Shown piece by piece: positions 1 to 11,900 of a stretch of 64,000 nt of DNA. The notes under the pieces were generated by a model, which worked only from the letters and a program-made list of their open reading frames with translations, made no database searches and was not told the DNA's origin. The translations under genes and the position numbers were made by a program. Every line of letters starts with the position of its first letter. Positions within the stretch are counted from its first letter, which is position 1. This DNA comes from Topomyia yanbarensis (Eukaryota > Arthropoda > Insecta > Diptera > Culicidae): NCBI RefSeq assembly GCF_030247195.1, contig NC_080671.1:214996943-215060942 (forward strand), given 5' to 3'.

Positions 1-1004
1 GACTGATATGCGATCATGTGCAGATTCTGTAGTAACCAGTCCGTCTTACTCTCACTATCTGCCCGTTGCACCCGTCTTTTAAAAAGGTACTTAATTAATC
101 TGGACAGTCGAGGAGCGACACATGAATCTATATAATATAGTATGTTCCTTATATGTCCGAGGATTATTGAGTACTGTCGATATTTAAAATGTACTTCACA
201 CATTTACTGTAATTTAATTAGATATTTTAAATATAGCTCATTCGTACTTTACAGTACTGTAAATATGCAACGTATTTTAGGTACTGCAAATATGTACTTT
301 GAATACTTGTATTTGCAAAACTTTCAAAATTTTCGAACAATTGTTATGTACGGGGATGACTTTTATTAAGTGCTACAGAAGTATTTTTAAATATTTCCAT
401 CAATTTCTTCCAACAACATGCAGGTATTTTCAAAACTACGCATTCGAACCTGCTAGTAGTGTTCCTTGATATATTCTTTAATTGACGTAAGACAATTCGA
501 AAGTTTCAATACTCATACTTTTGGCGGATAAAGGGTCAAACATAATGCTTAGTCATTCACGTAGCAACAGGACCAACTTAAAGTTTTAAAATTGTGATGA
601 CATCGCTTGGTTCACTGCAGAATGCAATTCATGGTTTCGTAGATTTTTCAAACCGCACCTTAACACTCCATCAGTGATGGAGTATTCTATTTGATCCTTA
701 ATGCACACACGAGCCATCATACATACATAAAACTATACATACACTACACAGTACACATGCACAAACAAAACACACGAGTTTGAAAGTTTCGCACTGGGCA
801 GTTAATTTCAACTTAAACACAAAAAAAATTGCAACCGAGAAGTTAATGCACAGCTCTATAAAATTATGTGCTTGATAATTTTCCGGAACACTCCGGGATG
901 TGCATTAATTCAAGAGTTTCTTCCGGTAATGAACCAGCACTGATACACCTTGTGGCCAGACTGGGCAGATTTACCTATTTTTTAAGAATTTACTGATTTT
1001 ACCT
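1..1004. other. AT-rich gene-free DNA
   Basis: No open frame here looks like a protein. The first ~90 bases weakly resemble the interior of the TA-MITE at 26867-27686 (a run like GTCCGTCTTAC followed by CACCCG), so the window may begin inside a diverged relative. A short perfect hairpin (ACTCCATCA, one spacer base, TGATGGAGT) lies near 667-685. Confidence 0.5.
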
Positions 1005-1905
1005 TTTAGCAGAATTTCATCAACCGACCTGAGCTGGAGGAGCAGTTAGTTTTGAACAAAACAATCGACGCTAATCCGCACTCCCTTCGAACGAAAGCAC
1101 AAAGTTAATGCACAGCGATGTCAAATTATCTCAGCTGCAATATTCCGGAACGTTCCTAGTGGCGTGTGCTTCGTTTGGAGCCACTCAGAACCGCATATGT
1201 CCTGGAATATCGTAAAGGCTTTCTAGAATGATCCAATAGTGAATTCACTTGATGCGATAAACATATGTAATTAATTACCTTTCTGGGGAACCCGAAAACC
1301 AACCGATGCTGGAGGAACACAGTTGTTTCGAACGAAAGAGCAAAGCAAATGCACAGCGATGTCAAATTATCTCAGCTGCAATATTCCGGAACGTTCCTAA
1401 TGGCGTGCCCTTCGTGTGGAGACACTCGGCACCGTATGTGTCCGGGAATATCGTAAAGGATTTCTAGAAAGATCCAATAGTGAATTCACTTGATGCGATA
1501 AACATATGTAATTAATTACCTTTCTGGGGAACCCGAAAACCAACCGATGCTGGAGGAACACAGTTCTTTCGAACGAAAGCACAAAGCATATGCACAGCGA
1601 TGTCAAATTGTCTCAATATTCCGGAACGTTTCTAATGGCGTACCTTACTGGGAGAATCCAAAAATCAACCGATGCTGGAGGAACACAGTTCCTTACAACG
1701 TGCGCAATATGACTTTGTTTGGTAAACAACACTCGAAATCGGTGTCTAGAAAGATCCGGACAGTTATTTAATTGATGAGGAGTAAACATAAATTTGATTA
1801 CCTTTCCGCAGAAACCAACCGGTGCTGGAGGAACGCTGAACTGGTTTAAATGAATAATCTTGCAGCAAAAGGACCAGTTGAAACTGATGATCACATTGTG
1901 CTACA
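1005..1905. repeat. 241-bp tandem repeat, about four copies
   Basis: A block running from GATGCTGGAGGAACACAG through AATGCACAGCGATGTC and TATTCCGGAACGTTCC recurs with a period of 241 bp. The two best copies are about 1120-1360 and 1361-1601. Shorter, more diverged copies flank them (near 1022, 1668 and 1815). Reading frames inside the copies lack ATG starts and resemble no protein I know. A diverged outlier near 840-910 shares the AATGCACAG and TTCCGGAAC words. Confidence 0.8.
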
Positions 1906-2192
1906 AATTTGCCACGAGAAAACACTGCGTAAATACCAAATAAAATCTTTTGAATTTGCTCGAAACTTCCACTAGCAATAAAAGGAAAATGAATGCAGCG
2001 GCTGTCACTTTTTTTATTCGTTTGGTGATTTTTTCCTAATCATTTTCGCCCGTTGCACGTTAAGTTGAAAATGTTTAAAATTCAACCACCAATTCGGACT
2101 AAACTTTAACCATTTTCTTACTTCTACTAAACTTACCTTGAAATGGTTAAAAATTAACCTAAAATGGTTATTATCTTTTAAGCGTGTGTGGC
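1906..2192. other. AT-rich spacer, no gene seen
   Basis: Low-complexity AT-rich DNA with several short repeats of an AAATGGTTA-like word near 2110-2170. It runs into the left arm of the foldback element. Confidence 0.4.
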
Positions 2193-5100
2193 CGATTATT
2201 TCGTCCGTGTCAACATGTAGCGCCATACTTTCTTTGGCAAAGTTGTTGTACTCACTTGGGCCTACAACTTAGTGTAATTGTAATTAGTTGAGAACTATGC
2301 CGCCAGGGGTGCTATGAAAAAAGAGTAAATAAATCGAAATTCTCGTCGTAAATTCAACTATCATCAAATGGGTTCAATGTCAAATATATCAAGACCCTGA
2401 TTATTTTGAAAGGTGGTGTCTTCGGGGAATTTATAAAAGAAGTCCAGAGCTTCTGGATGGTAGAAAATATAACTCGCAATTATCCCACCAGGCGGCGTTA
2501 GTGTTAATGCAAATATTCAACACATGTTAAAATAATTCTATATCTCAACATCGTGATTAGATAGACTAGTACTGTCTTCAGCAAAGTTGCTCGAGAGGTC
2601 GAGGACTACCCAACGGTAACAGATTAGTTTGGAATATTCTCAATATGCGGCGCTAGTGAGCGTAGAAGCTTTCAACATGTGGTAGATTATGATATATCTC
2701 AAAAGTCTAATAACTTGGAAAAATGGTGTTTTCGGCAAAGTTCTCGAGGAGATCAAAGGCTACTAGATTATGGATAGATTAAACTGGAATAGACCCGCCA
2801 GGCGACGCTAGTGAGCATTTTCTTTCAAAGCATGTATCTCGAGATCATGATCATTTGGAAGGGTGGTGTCTTTGGCAATATTTATAGGCAGGTCCAGCTC
2901 TGTCCTACGGCGAACAAATTAGGTCAGAACTCGCCCACTAGATGGCACTAATGAGAATGAAACTTTCTTAACATTATAGATATATTTCAAAAATCTGATA
3001 ATTTAGGAAAACACTGTTTTTGATAAAGTTCTCCAGGGGGACAAGTGCTGTTTGACAATGTATAGGACAATTTCGATTCTACCCACTAGGTGACGCTAGT
3101 GAGCACGAATTTTTCCTTTCAATTTTTGCATCTCAATGTAAAGGCAGTTTAGAAGGGTGGAGTTTTCAACAAAATTTCTCGAGATGTCGAGGACTACCCA
3201 CCGGTAACAGATTAGTTTAGAATACTCTCACTATGAGGCGCTAGTGAGCGTAGATGCTTTCAGCATGGAGTAGATAATTATATATCTCAAAAGTCTAATA
3301 ACTTAGAAAGATGGTGTTTTCGGCAAAGTTCTTAAGGAGGTCAAAAGATACTCGATTATGGATAGATTAAAGTTGAATGGACCCACCAGTTGGCGCTAGT
3401 GAGCATTACTTTTTCATATCCTGTATCTCGAGATCATGATCATTTGGAAGGATGGTGTCTTTGGCAATATTCATAGATAGGTCGGGCACTGTCCTAAGGC
3501 GAACATAATTAGTTCTGAACTTGCCCACTAGGCGTCGCTAATGAAAATGCAACTTTCTCTACCTTATATATTTCAAATGTCTGATGATTTAGGAAAACGC
3601 TGTTTTTGGTAAAGTTCTCCAGGGGGACAAGTGCTGTTTGATAATGTATAGAAAAATATCGATTTTACCCGCTAGGTGACACTAGTGAGTACGCATTTTT
3701 CCTTTCAATTTCTGCATCTCAACATAAAGGCAGTTTAGAAGGGTGGTATCTTCTTCTTGCTCGAGTCGTCGAGGATTACCCAACGGTGACAGATTCGTTC
3801 AGAATACTCTCACTATGCTGCGCTAGTGAGCGGTGATGTCTTTGGTAATATTCATCAGCAGGTCGAGTTCTGCCTTACGGTGAACAGATTAGTTTAGAAC
3901 TCACCCATTAGGCGGCGCTAAAGAGGATGAAACTTTCAGAATATTATAGATCTTTTTTTAAAGTCTGGTAATTACTAGGTTATGCGAGTAAGCACGCATT
4001 TTTTTCAATTTCACCATTTCAATATTAAGGCAGTTTAGAAAGGTGGTGTCTTCAACAAAATTGTTTGATAGGTCAAGGACTACCCAATGGTGACCGATTA
4101 GTTTGGTATACTCTCACTATGCGGTGTTAGTGGGCGTGGAAGCTTTCAGCATATGGTAGATTATGAATTATCTTAGAAATCTAATAAATTAGAAAGATGG
4201 TGTTTTTGGAAAAGTTTTTGATGGAATAATAATGGCTACTCGATTATGAATAGATTATTTACTGTTCTGATTCTTAGTTAGTTTTATTTAAATTTCTGAA
4301 GTAGCCTATAAACGGATTAGAGGATAAATTCATGCCATCACCAGACAGCTCTAGAACTATCGATAAATTACACTGAAGAAAGAATTCTTCTAAACTGTCA
4401 TGATTTTGAGGTGCTAAAATACGTAAACAATTTTTTTCTTTCTAATGCACCTAGTAACAGAAATCCACGTTAATCTGATAACACCATTTTCATGAATTAT
4501 CAAACTTTTGACTTAAACTACTACGTAGTAGATGTTGTATTCTCCCTAGCAATCAGTGAGTTCTGAACTAATCTGATCACAGTAAGATAAAACTCAACCT
4601 GTCGATGAATTCGACTCATCCCAATTATACTGATCCCGAGAAATAAAATTTGAAAAAAGCTTGCTCACTAGCGCCGCATAGGGGGTCCATTCCATTTCAT
4701 TCTGTCTATAATCGAGTAGCCCTTGATTTCCTCAAGAACGCCGAAAACACCATCTTTCTTTCACACTCTTAAGATGTATCATAATTTACCAGGTCTAAAA
4801 AGTTTCTGCGCTCACTAGCGCCGCATAGTGAGAATATTCTAAACTAACCATTGGGTAGTTCTCGACCTCTCAAGCAACTTTGTTGAAGATACCACCCTTC
4901 TAAACTGCCTTTATGTTGAGATGCAGAAATTGAAAGAAAAAATGCGTGCTCACTAGTGTCACCTAGCGGGTTGATCCAAAATATTTTTTACATTGTCAAA
5001 CAGCACTTGTCCCCCTGGAGAACTTTATCAAAAACAGTGTTTTCTTAAATTATCAGACTTTAGAAATATATCTATAATGTTAAGAAAGTTTCATTCTCAT

Positions 5101-5864
5101 TAGTGCCATCTAGTGGGCGAGTTCTGAACTAATTTGTTCGCCGTAGGACAGAGCTCGACCTGCCTATAAATATTGCCAAAGACACCACCCTTCCAAATGA
5201 TCATGATCTCGAGATACATGCTTTGAAAGAAAATGCTCACTAGCGCCGCCTGGCGGGTCTATTCCAGTTTAATCTATCCATAATCTAGTAGCCTTTGATC
5301 TCCTCGAGAACTTTGCCGAAAACACCATTTTTCCAAGTTATTAGACTTTTGAGATATATCATAATCTATCATATGTTGAAAGCTTCTACGCTCACTAGCG
5401 CCGCGTAGTGAGAATATTCCAAACTAATCTGTTACCGTTTGGTTGTCCTCGACCTCTCGAGCAACTTTGCTGAAGACAGTACTAGTCTATCTAATCACGA
5501 TGTTGAGATATAGAATTATTTTAACATGTGTTGAATATTTGCATTAGCACTGGCACCGCCTGGTGGGGTAATTGCGAGTTATACTTTCTACCATCCAGAA
5601 GCTCTGGACTTCCTTCATAAATTCTTCGAAGACACCACCTTTCAAAATAATCAGGGTCTCGATATATTTGACATTGAATCCATTTGATGATAGTTGAATT
5701 TACGACGAGAATTTCGATTTATTTACTCTATTTTCATAGCACCCCTGGCGGCATAGTTCTCAACTAATTGAATACCCAATTACACTAAGTTGTAGGCCCA
5801 AGTGAGTACAACAACTTTGCCAAAGAAAGTATGGCGCTACATGTTGACACGGACGAAATAATCG
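2193..5864. mobile_element. Foldback-type element with long inverted arms
   Basis: The left end (CGATTATTTCGTCC at 2193) is the reverse complement of the right end (GGACGAAATAATCG ending at 5864), and the inverted match continues inward. Examples are TAGCGCCATAC with its mate near 5832, and GCCGCCAGGGGTGCTATG near 2299 with its mate near 5735. The left arm runs to about 4260 and the right arm starts near 4540, around a short unique centre. Both arms are made of imperfect ~145-bp monomers marked by CGCTAGTGAG or its complement (2651, 2806, 2945, 3094, 3239, 3394, 3536, 3680, 3821 in the left arm). Long arms with internal tandem repeats and no transposase are typical of foldback transposons. 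The left arm holds more monomers than the right. No clear target duplication was found. Confidence 0.75.
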
Positions 5865-5964
5865 TCCACAGCCCCAATTAGTCGAATTCCCATAAGCTAT
5901 GGGTATCCTACAACGCGGATTCCTTTTTCACGCCCCTAGTTAATCGCGTAGTAGGAGACCCGAC
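5865..5964. other. Short spacer between foldback element and array
   Basis: About 100 bp of unique-looking sequence without a gene. Confidence 0.4.
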
Positions 5965-8900
5965 TGTAGTCTATATTTCCGGATCCATATAAGCGATCCG
6001 TGCGAAATTTTATTGACATCTATGGGGATATTATAGCTATCATTTGGGACTAAGTTTGTGAAAATCGGCCCAACCATTTTCGGGAAACTGATGTGAGTTC
6101 GTAAATTTTGAAAGATGGCCGGTTTTCCCGGGCACTTCCGGAACCGTCTATGGTGGTCAATGTAGTCAACGAAAGTTTGGTTGGCCGTCGGTGACCTAGA
6201 ACAGCAAATTTAAGTTGTTTGAGAGACATTTTAGCGAAATTTTTACTTTTTTTGCTTTCATCGGAGTATCGGTTTGAATCACAATTTGCTATGTGATCGC
6301 ACGCCACAACCTGTAACTCCGGAACCGGAAGTCGGATCGGGATGAACTTAAATAGCCATTTGCGGGGACGCAATACCTTTCATTTGAGGCCAAGCTTAGT
6401 CGAATCGGTCTAGCCATCTCCGAGAAACCGATGTGACTGTTATTCTGAATTTAGATACTTCCGCCGGGGCTTCCGGAACCGATAATGGTGGCCAATGTGG
6501 CCAAACAGACTTTGAATGGATGTTAGTGACCTAATACTACAAATCGAAGCAGTTGTGGTCATATTTTGGAAAAAAATTCACCTTTATACATTCATTGCAG
6601 AATTTATTAAAATCGACATTTTCTGCGTGTTCGTACTCATCACCCTGTAATTCCGGAACCGGAAGTCGGATCCATTAGAAATTCAATAGCAGCTTATGGG
6701 AACGTTGCACCTTTCATTTGAGACTAAGTTTGTCAAAATCGGTTCAGCCATCTCTGAGAAAAACGAGTGACATTTTTGGTCACATACACACACACACACA
6801 TATGCACATACACACACACGTACATACACACATACATACACACACACAGACATTTGCCGAACTCGACGAACTGAATCGAATGGTATATGTCACTCGGCCC
6901 TCCGGGCCTCCGTTAAAAAGTCGGTTTTCAGAGCAATTGCAATACCTTTCTATTGAGAAAGGCAAAAAGGTGCGAAATCGGCAAAGTCCCAAAAAGTCGA
7001 TTTTTAGAAAAAAAATTTTTCGAGATAACATAAAATCTCGACGTTTCATGCATTTTAAAGATGTTTGGCATCAAAAATACGAATTCTATTTCTGAAATTT
7101 CATGAGGTCCCCCCTTTGAAAAAAAAAAAATTGAGTTCCGGCTTATACGGGAATTTCATATGTGACCGGACGATTTAGTCTATATTTCCGGACCCATATA
7201 AGCGATCCGTGCGAAATTTTATTGACATCTATGGGGATATTATAGCTATCATTTGGGACTAAGTTTGTGAAAATCGGCCCAACCATTTTCGGGAAACTGA
7301 TGTGAGTTCGTAAATTTTGAAAGATGGCCGGTTTTCCCGGGCACTTCCGGAACCGTCTATGGTGGTCAATGTAGTCAACGAAAGTTTGGTTGGCCGTCGG
7401 TGACCTAGAACAGCAAATTTAAGTTGTTTGAGAGACATTTTAGCGAAATTTTTACCTTTTTTGCTTTCATCGGAGTATCGGTTTGAATCACAATTTGCTA
7501 TGTGATCGCACGCCACAACCTGCAACTCCGGAACCGGAAGTCGGATCGGGATGAAATTAAATAGCCATTTGCGGGGACGCAATACCTTTCATTTGAGGCC
7601 AAGTTTAGTCGAATCGGTCTAGCCATCTCCGAGAAACCGATGTGACTGTTATTCTGAATTTAGATACTTCCGCCGGGGCTTCCGGAACCGATAATGGTGG
7701 CCAATGTGGCCAAACAGACTTTGAATGGATGTTAGTGACCTAATACTACAAATCGAAGCAGTTGTGGTCATATTTTGGAAAAAAAATCACCTTTATACAT
7801 TCATTGCAGAATTTATTAAAATCGACATTTTCTGCGTGTTCGTACTCATCACCCTGTAATTCCGGAACCGGAAGTCGGATCCATTAGAAATTCAATAGCA
7901 TCCTATGGGAACGTTGCACCTTTCATTTGAGACTAAGTTTGTCAAAATCGGTTCAGCCATCTCTGAGAAAAACGAGTGACATTTTTGGTCACATACACAC
8001 ACACACATACGCACATACACACATACATATATACACACATACATACACACACAGACATTTGCCGAACTCGACAAACTGAATCGAATGGTATATGCCACTC
8101 GGTCCTCCGGGCCTCCGTTAAAAAGTCGGTTTTCAGAGCAATTGCAATACCTTTCTATTGAGAAAGGCAAAAAGGTGCGAAAAAAGTCGATTTTTAGAAA
8201 AAAAAAAAATTTTCGAGATAACATAAAATCTCGACGTTTCATGCATTTTAAAGATGTTTGGCATCAAAAATACGAATTCGATTTCTGAAATTTCATGAGG
8301 TGCCCCCTTTGAAAAAAAAAATTTGAGTTCCGGCTTATATGGGAATTTCATATGTGACCGGACGATTTAGTCTATATTTCCGGACCCATATAAGCGATCC
8401 GTGCGAAATTTTATTGACATCTATGGGGATATTACAGCTATCATTTGGGACTAAGTTTGTGAAAATCGGCCCAACCATTTTCGGGAAACTGATGTGAGTT
8501 CGTAAATTTTGAAAGATGGCCGGTTTTCCCGGGCACTTCCGGAACCGTCTATGGTGGTCAATGTAGTCAACGAAAGTTTGGTTGGCCGTCGGTGACCTAG
8601 AACAGCAAATTTAAGTTGTTTGAGAGACATTTTAGCGAAATTTTTACCTTTTTGCTTTCATCGGAGTATCGGTTTGAATCACAAATTGCTATGTGATCGC
8701 ACGCCACAACCTGTAACTCCGGAACCGGAAGTCGGATCAGGATGAAATTAAATAGCCATTTGCGGGGACGCAATACCTTTCATTTAAGGCCAAGCTTAGT
8801 CGAATCGGTCTAGCCATCTCCGAGAAACCGATGTGACTGTTATTCTGAATTTAGATACTTCCGCCGGGGCTTCCGGAACCGATAATGGTGGCCAATGTGG

Positions 8901-11900
8901 CCAAACAGACTTTGAATGGATGTTAGTGACCTAATACTACAAATCGAAGCAGTTGTGGTCATATTTTGGAAAAAAATTCACCTTTATACATTCATTGCAG
9001 AATTTATTAAAATCGACATTTTCTGCGTGTTCGTACTCATCACCCTGTAATTCCGGAACCGGAAGTCGGATCCATTAGAAATTCAATAGCAGCCTATGGG
9101 AACGTTGCACCTTTCATTTGAGACTAAGTTTGTCAAAATGTAGTATTAGGTCACTAACATCCATTCAAAGTCTATTTGGCCACATTGGCCACCATCATCG
9201 GTTCCGGAAGCCCCGGCGGAAGTATCTAAATTCAGAATAACAGTCACATCGGTTTCTCGGAGATGGCTAGACCGATTCGACTAAGCTTGGCCTCAAATGA
9301 AAGGTATTGCGTCCCCGCAAATGGCTATTTAATTTCATCCCGATCCGACTTCCGGTTCCGGAGTTACAGGTTGTGGCGTGCGATCACATAGCAAATTGTG
9401 ATTCAAACCGATACTCCGATGAAAGCAAAAAAGGTAAAAATTTCGCTAAAATGTCTCTCAAACAACTTAAATTTGCTGTTCTAGGTCACCGACGGCCAAC
9501 CAAACTTTCGTTGACTACATTGACCACCATAGACGGTTCCGGAAGTGCCCGGGAAAAGCGGCCATCTTTCAAAATTTACGAACTCACATCAGTTTCCCAA
9601 AAATGGTTGGGCCGATTTTCACAAACTTAGTCCCAAATGATAGCTATAATATCCCCATAGATGTCAATAAAATTTCGCACGGATCGCAATACCTTTCATT
9701 TGAGGCCAAGCTTAGTCGAATCGGTTCAGCCATCTCCGAGAAACCGATGTGACTGTTATTCTGAATTTAGATACTTCCGCCGGGGCTTCCGGAACCGATA
9801 ATGGTGGCCAATGTGGCCAAACAGACTTTGAATGGATGTTAGTGACCTAATACTACAAATCGAAGCAGTTGTGGTCATATTTTGGAAAAAAATTCACCTT
9901 TATACATTCATTGCAGAATTTAATAAAATCGACATTTTCTGCGTGTTCGTACTCATCACCCTGTAATTCCGGAACCGGAAGTCGGATCCATTAGAAATTC
10001 AATAGCAGCCTATGGGAACGTTGCACCTTTCATTTGAGACTAAGTTTGTCAAAATCGGTTCAGCCATCTCTGAGAAAAACGAGTGACATTTTTGGTCACA
10101 TACACACACACACATGTGCACATACACACACACGTACATACACACATACATACACACACACAGACATTTGCCGAACTCGACGAACTGAATCGAATGGTAT
10201 ATGTCACTCGGCCCTCCGGGCCTCCGTTAAAAAGTCGGTTTTCAGAGCAATTGCAATACCTTTCTATTGAGAAAGGCAAAAAGGTGCGAAATCGGCAAAG
10301 TCCCAAAAAGTCGATTTTTAGAAAAAAAAATTTTTCGAGATAACATAAAATCTCGACGTTTCATGCATTTTAAAGATGTTTGGCATCAAAAATACGAATT
10401 CGATTTCTGAAATTTCATGAGGTCCCCCCTTTGAAAAAAAAAATTGAGTTCCGGCTTATATGGGAATTTCATATGTGACCGGACGATTTAGTCTATATTT
10501 CCGGACCCATATAAGCGATCCGTGCGAAATTTTATTGACATCTATGGGGATATTATAGCTATCATTTGGGACTAAGTTTGTGAAAATCGGCCCAACCATT
10601 TTCGGGAAACTGATGTGAGTTCGTAAATTTTGAAAGATGGCCGGTTTTCCCGGGCACTTCCGGAATCGTCTATGGTGGTCAATGTAGTCAACGAAAGTTT
10701 GGTTGGCCGTCGGTGACCTAGAACAGCAAATTTAAGTTGTTTGAGAGACATTTTAGCGAAATTTTTACTTTTTTTGCTTTCATCGGTGTATCGGTTTGAA
10801 TCACAATTTGCTATGTGATCGCACGCCACAACCTGTAACTCCGGAACCGGAAGTCGGATCGGGATGAAATTAAATAGCCATTTGCGGGGACGCAATACCT
10901 TTCATTTGAGGCCAAGCTTAGTCGAATCGGTCTAGCCATCTCCGAGAAACCGATGTGACTGTTATTCTGAATTTAGATACTTCCGCCGGGGCTTCCGGAA
11001 CCGATAATGGTGGCCAATGTGGCCAAACAGACTTTGAATGGATGTTAGTGACCTAATACTACAAATCGAAGCAGTTGTGGTCATATTTTGGAAAAAAATT
11101 CACCTTTATACATTCATTGCAGAATTTATTAAAATCGACATTTTCTGCGTGTTCGTACTCATCACCCTGTAATTCCGGAACCGCAAGTCGGATCCATTAG
11201 AAATTCAATAGCAGCCTATGGGAACGTTGCACCTTTCATTTGAGACTAAGTTTGTCAAAATCTGTTCAGCCATCTCTGAGAAAAACGAGTCACATTTTTG
11301 GTCACATACACACACATATACGCACATACACACACACATACATACATACACACATACATACACACACACAGACATTTGCCGAACTCGACGAACTGAATCG
11401 AATGGTATATGTCACTCGGCCCTCCGGGCCTCCGTTAAAAAGTCGGTTTTCAGAGCAATTGCAATACCTTTCTATTGAGAAAGGCAAAAAGGTGCGAAAA
11501 AAGTCGATTTTTAGAAAAAAAAAATTTCGAGATAACATAAAATCTCGACGTTTCATGCATTTTAAAGATGTTTGGCATCAAAAATACGAATTCGATTTCT
11601 GAAATTTCATGAGGTCCCCCCTTTGAAAAAAAAAATTGAGTTCCGGCTTATATGGGAATTTCATATGTGACCGGACGATTTAGTCTATGTTTCCGGACCC
11701 ATATAAGCGATCCGTGCGAAATTTTATTGACATCTATGGGGATATTATAACTATCATTTGGGACTAAGTTTGTGAAAATCGGCCCAACCATTTTCGGGAA
11801 ACTGATGTGAGTTCGTAAATTTTGAAAGATGGCCGGTTTTCCCGGGCACTTCCGGAACCGTCTATGGTGGTCAATGTAGTCAACGAAAGTTTGGTTGGCC

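Noticed and set aside
6780..7049. Open frames rich in Cys-Val or His-Thr over the (CACATA)n segments
   Set aside because: These are translations of a microsatellite; every unit gives them and none has gene-like structure.
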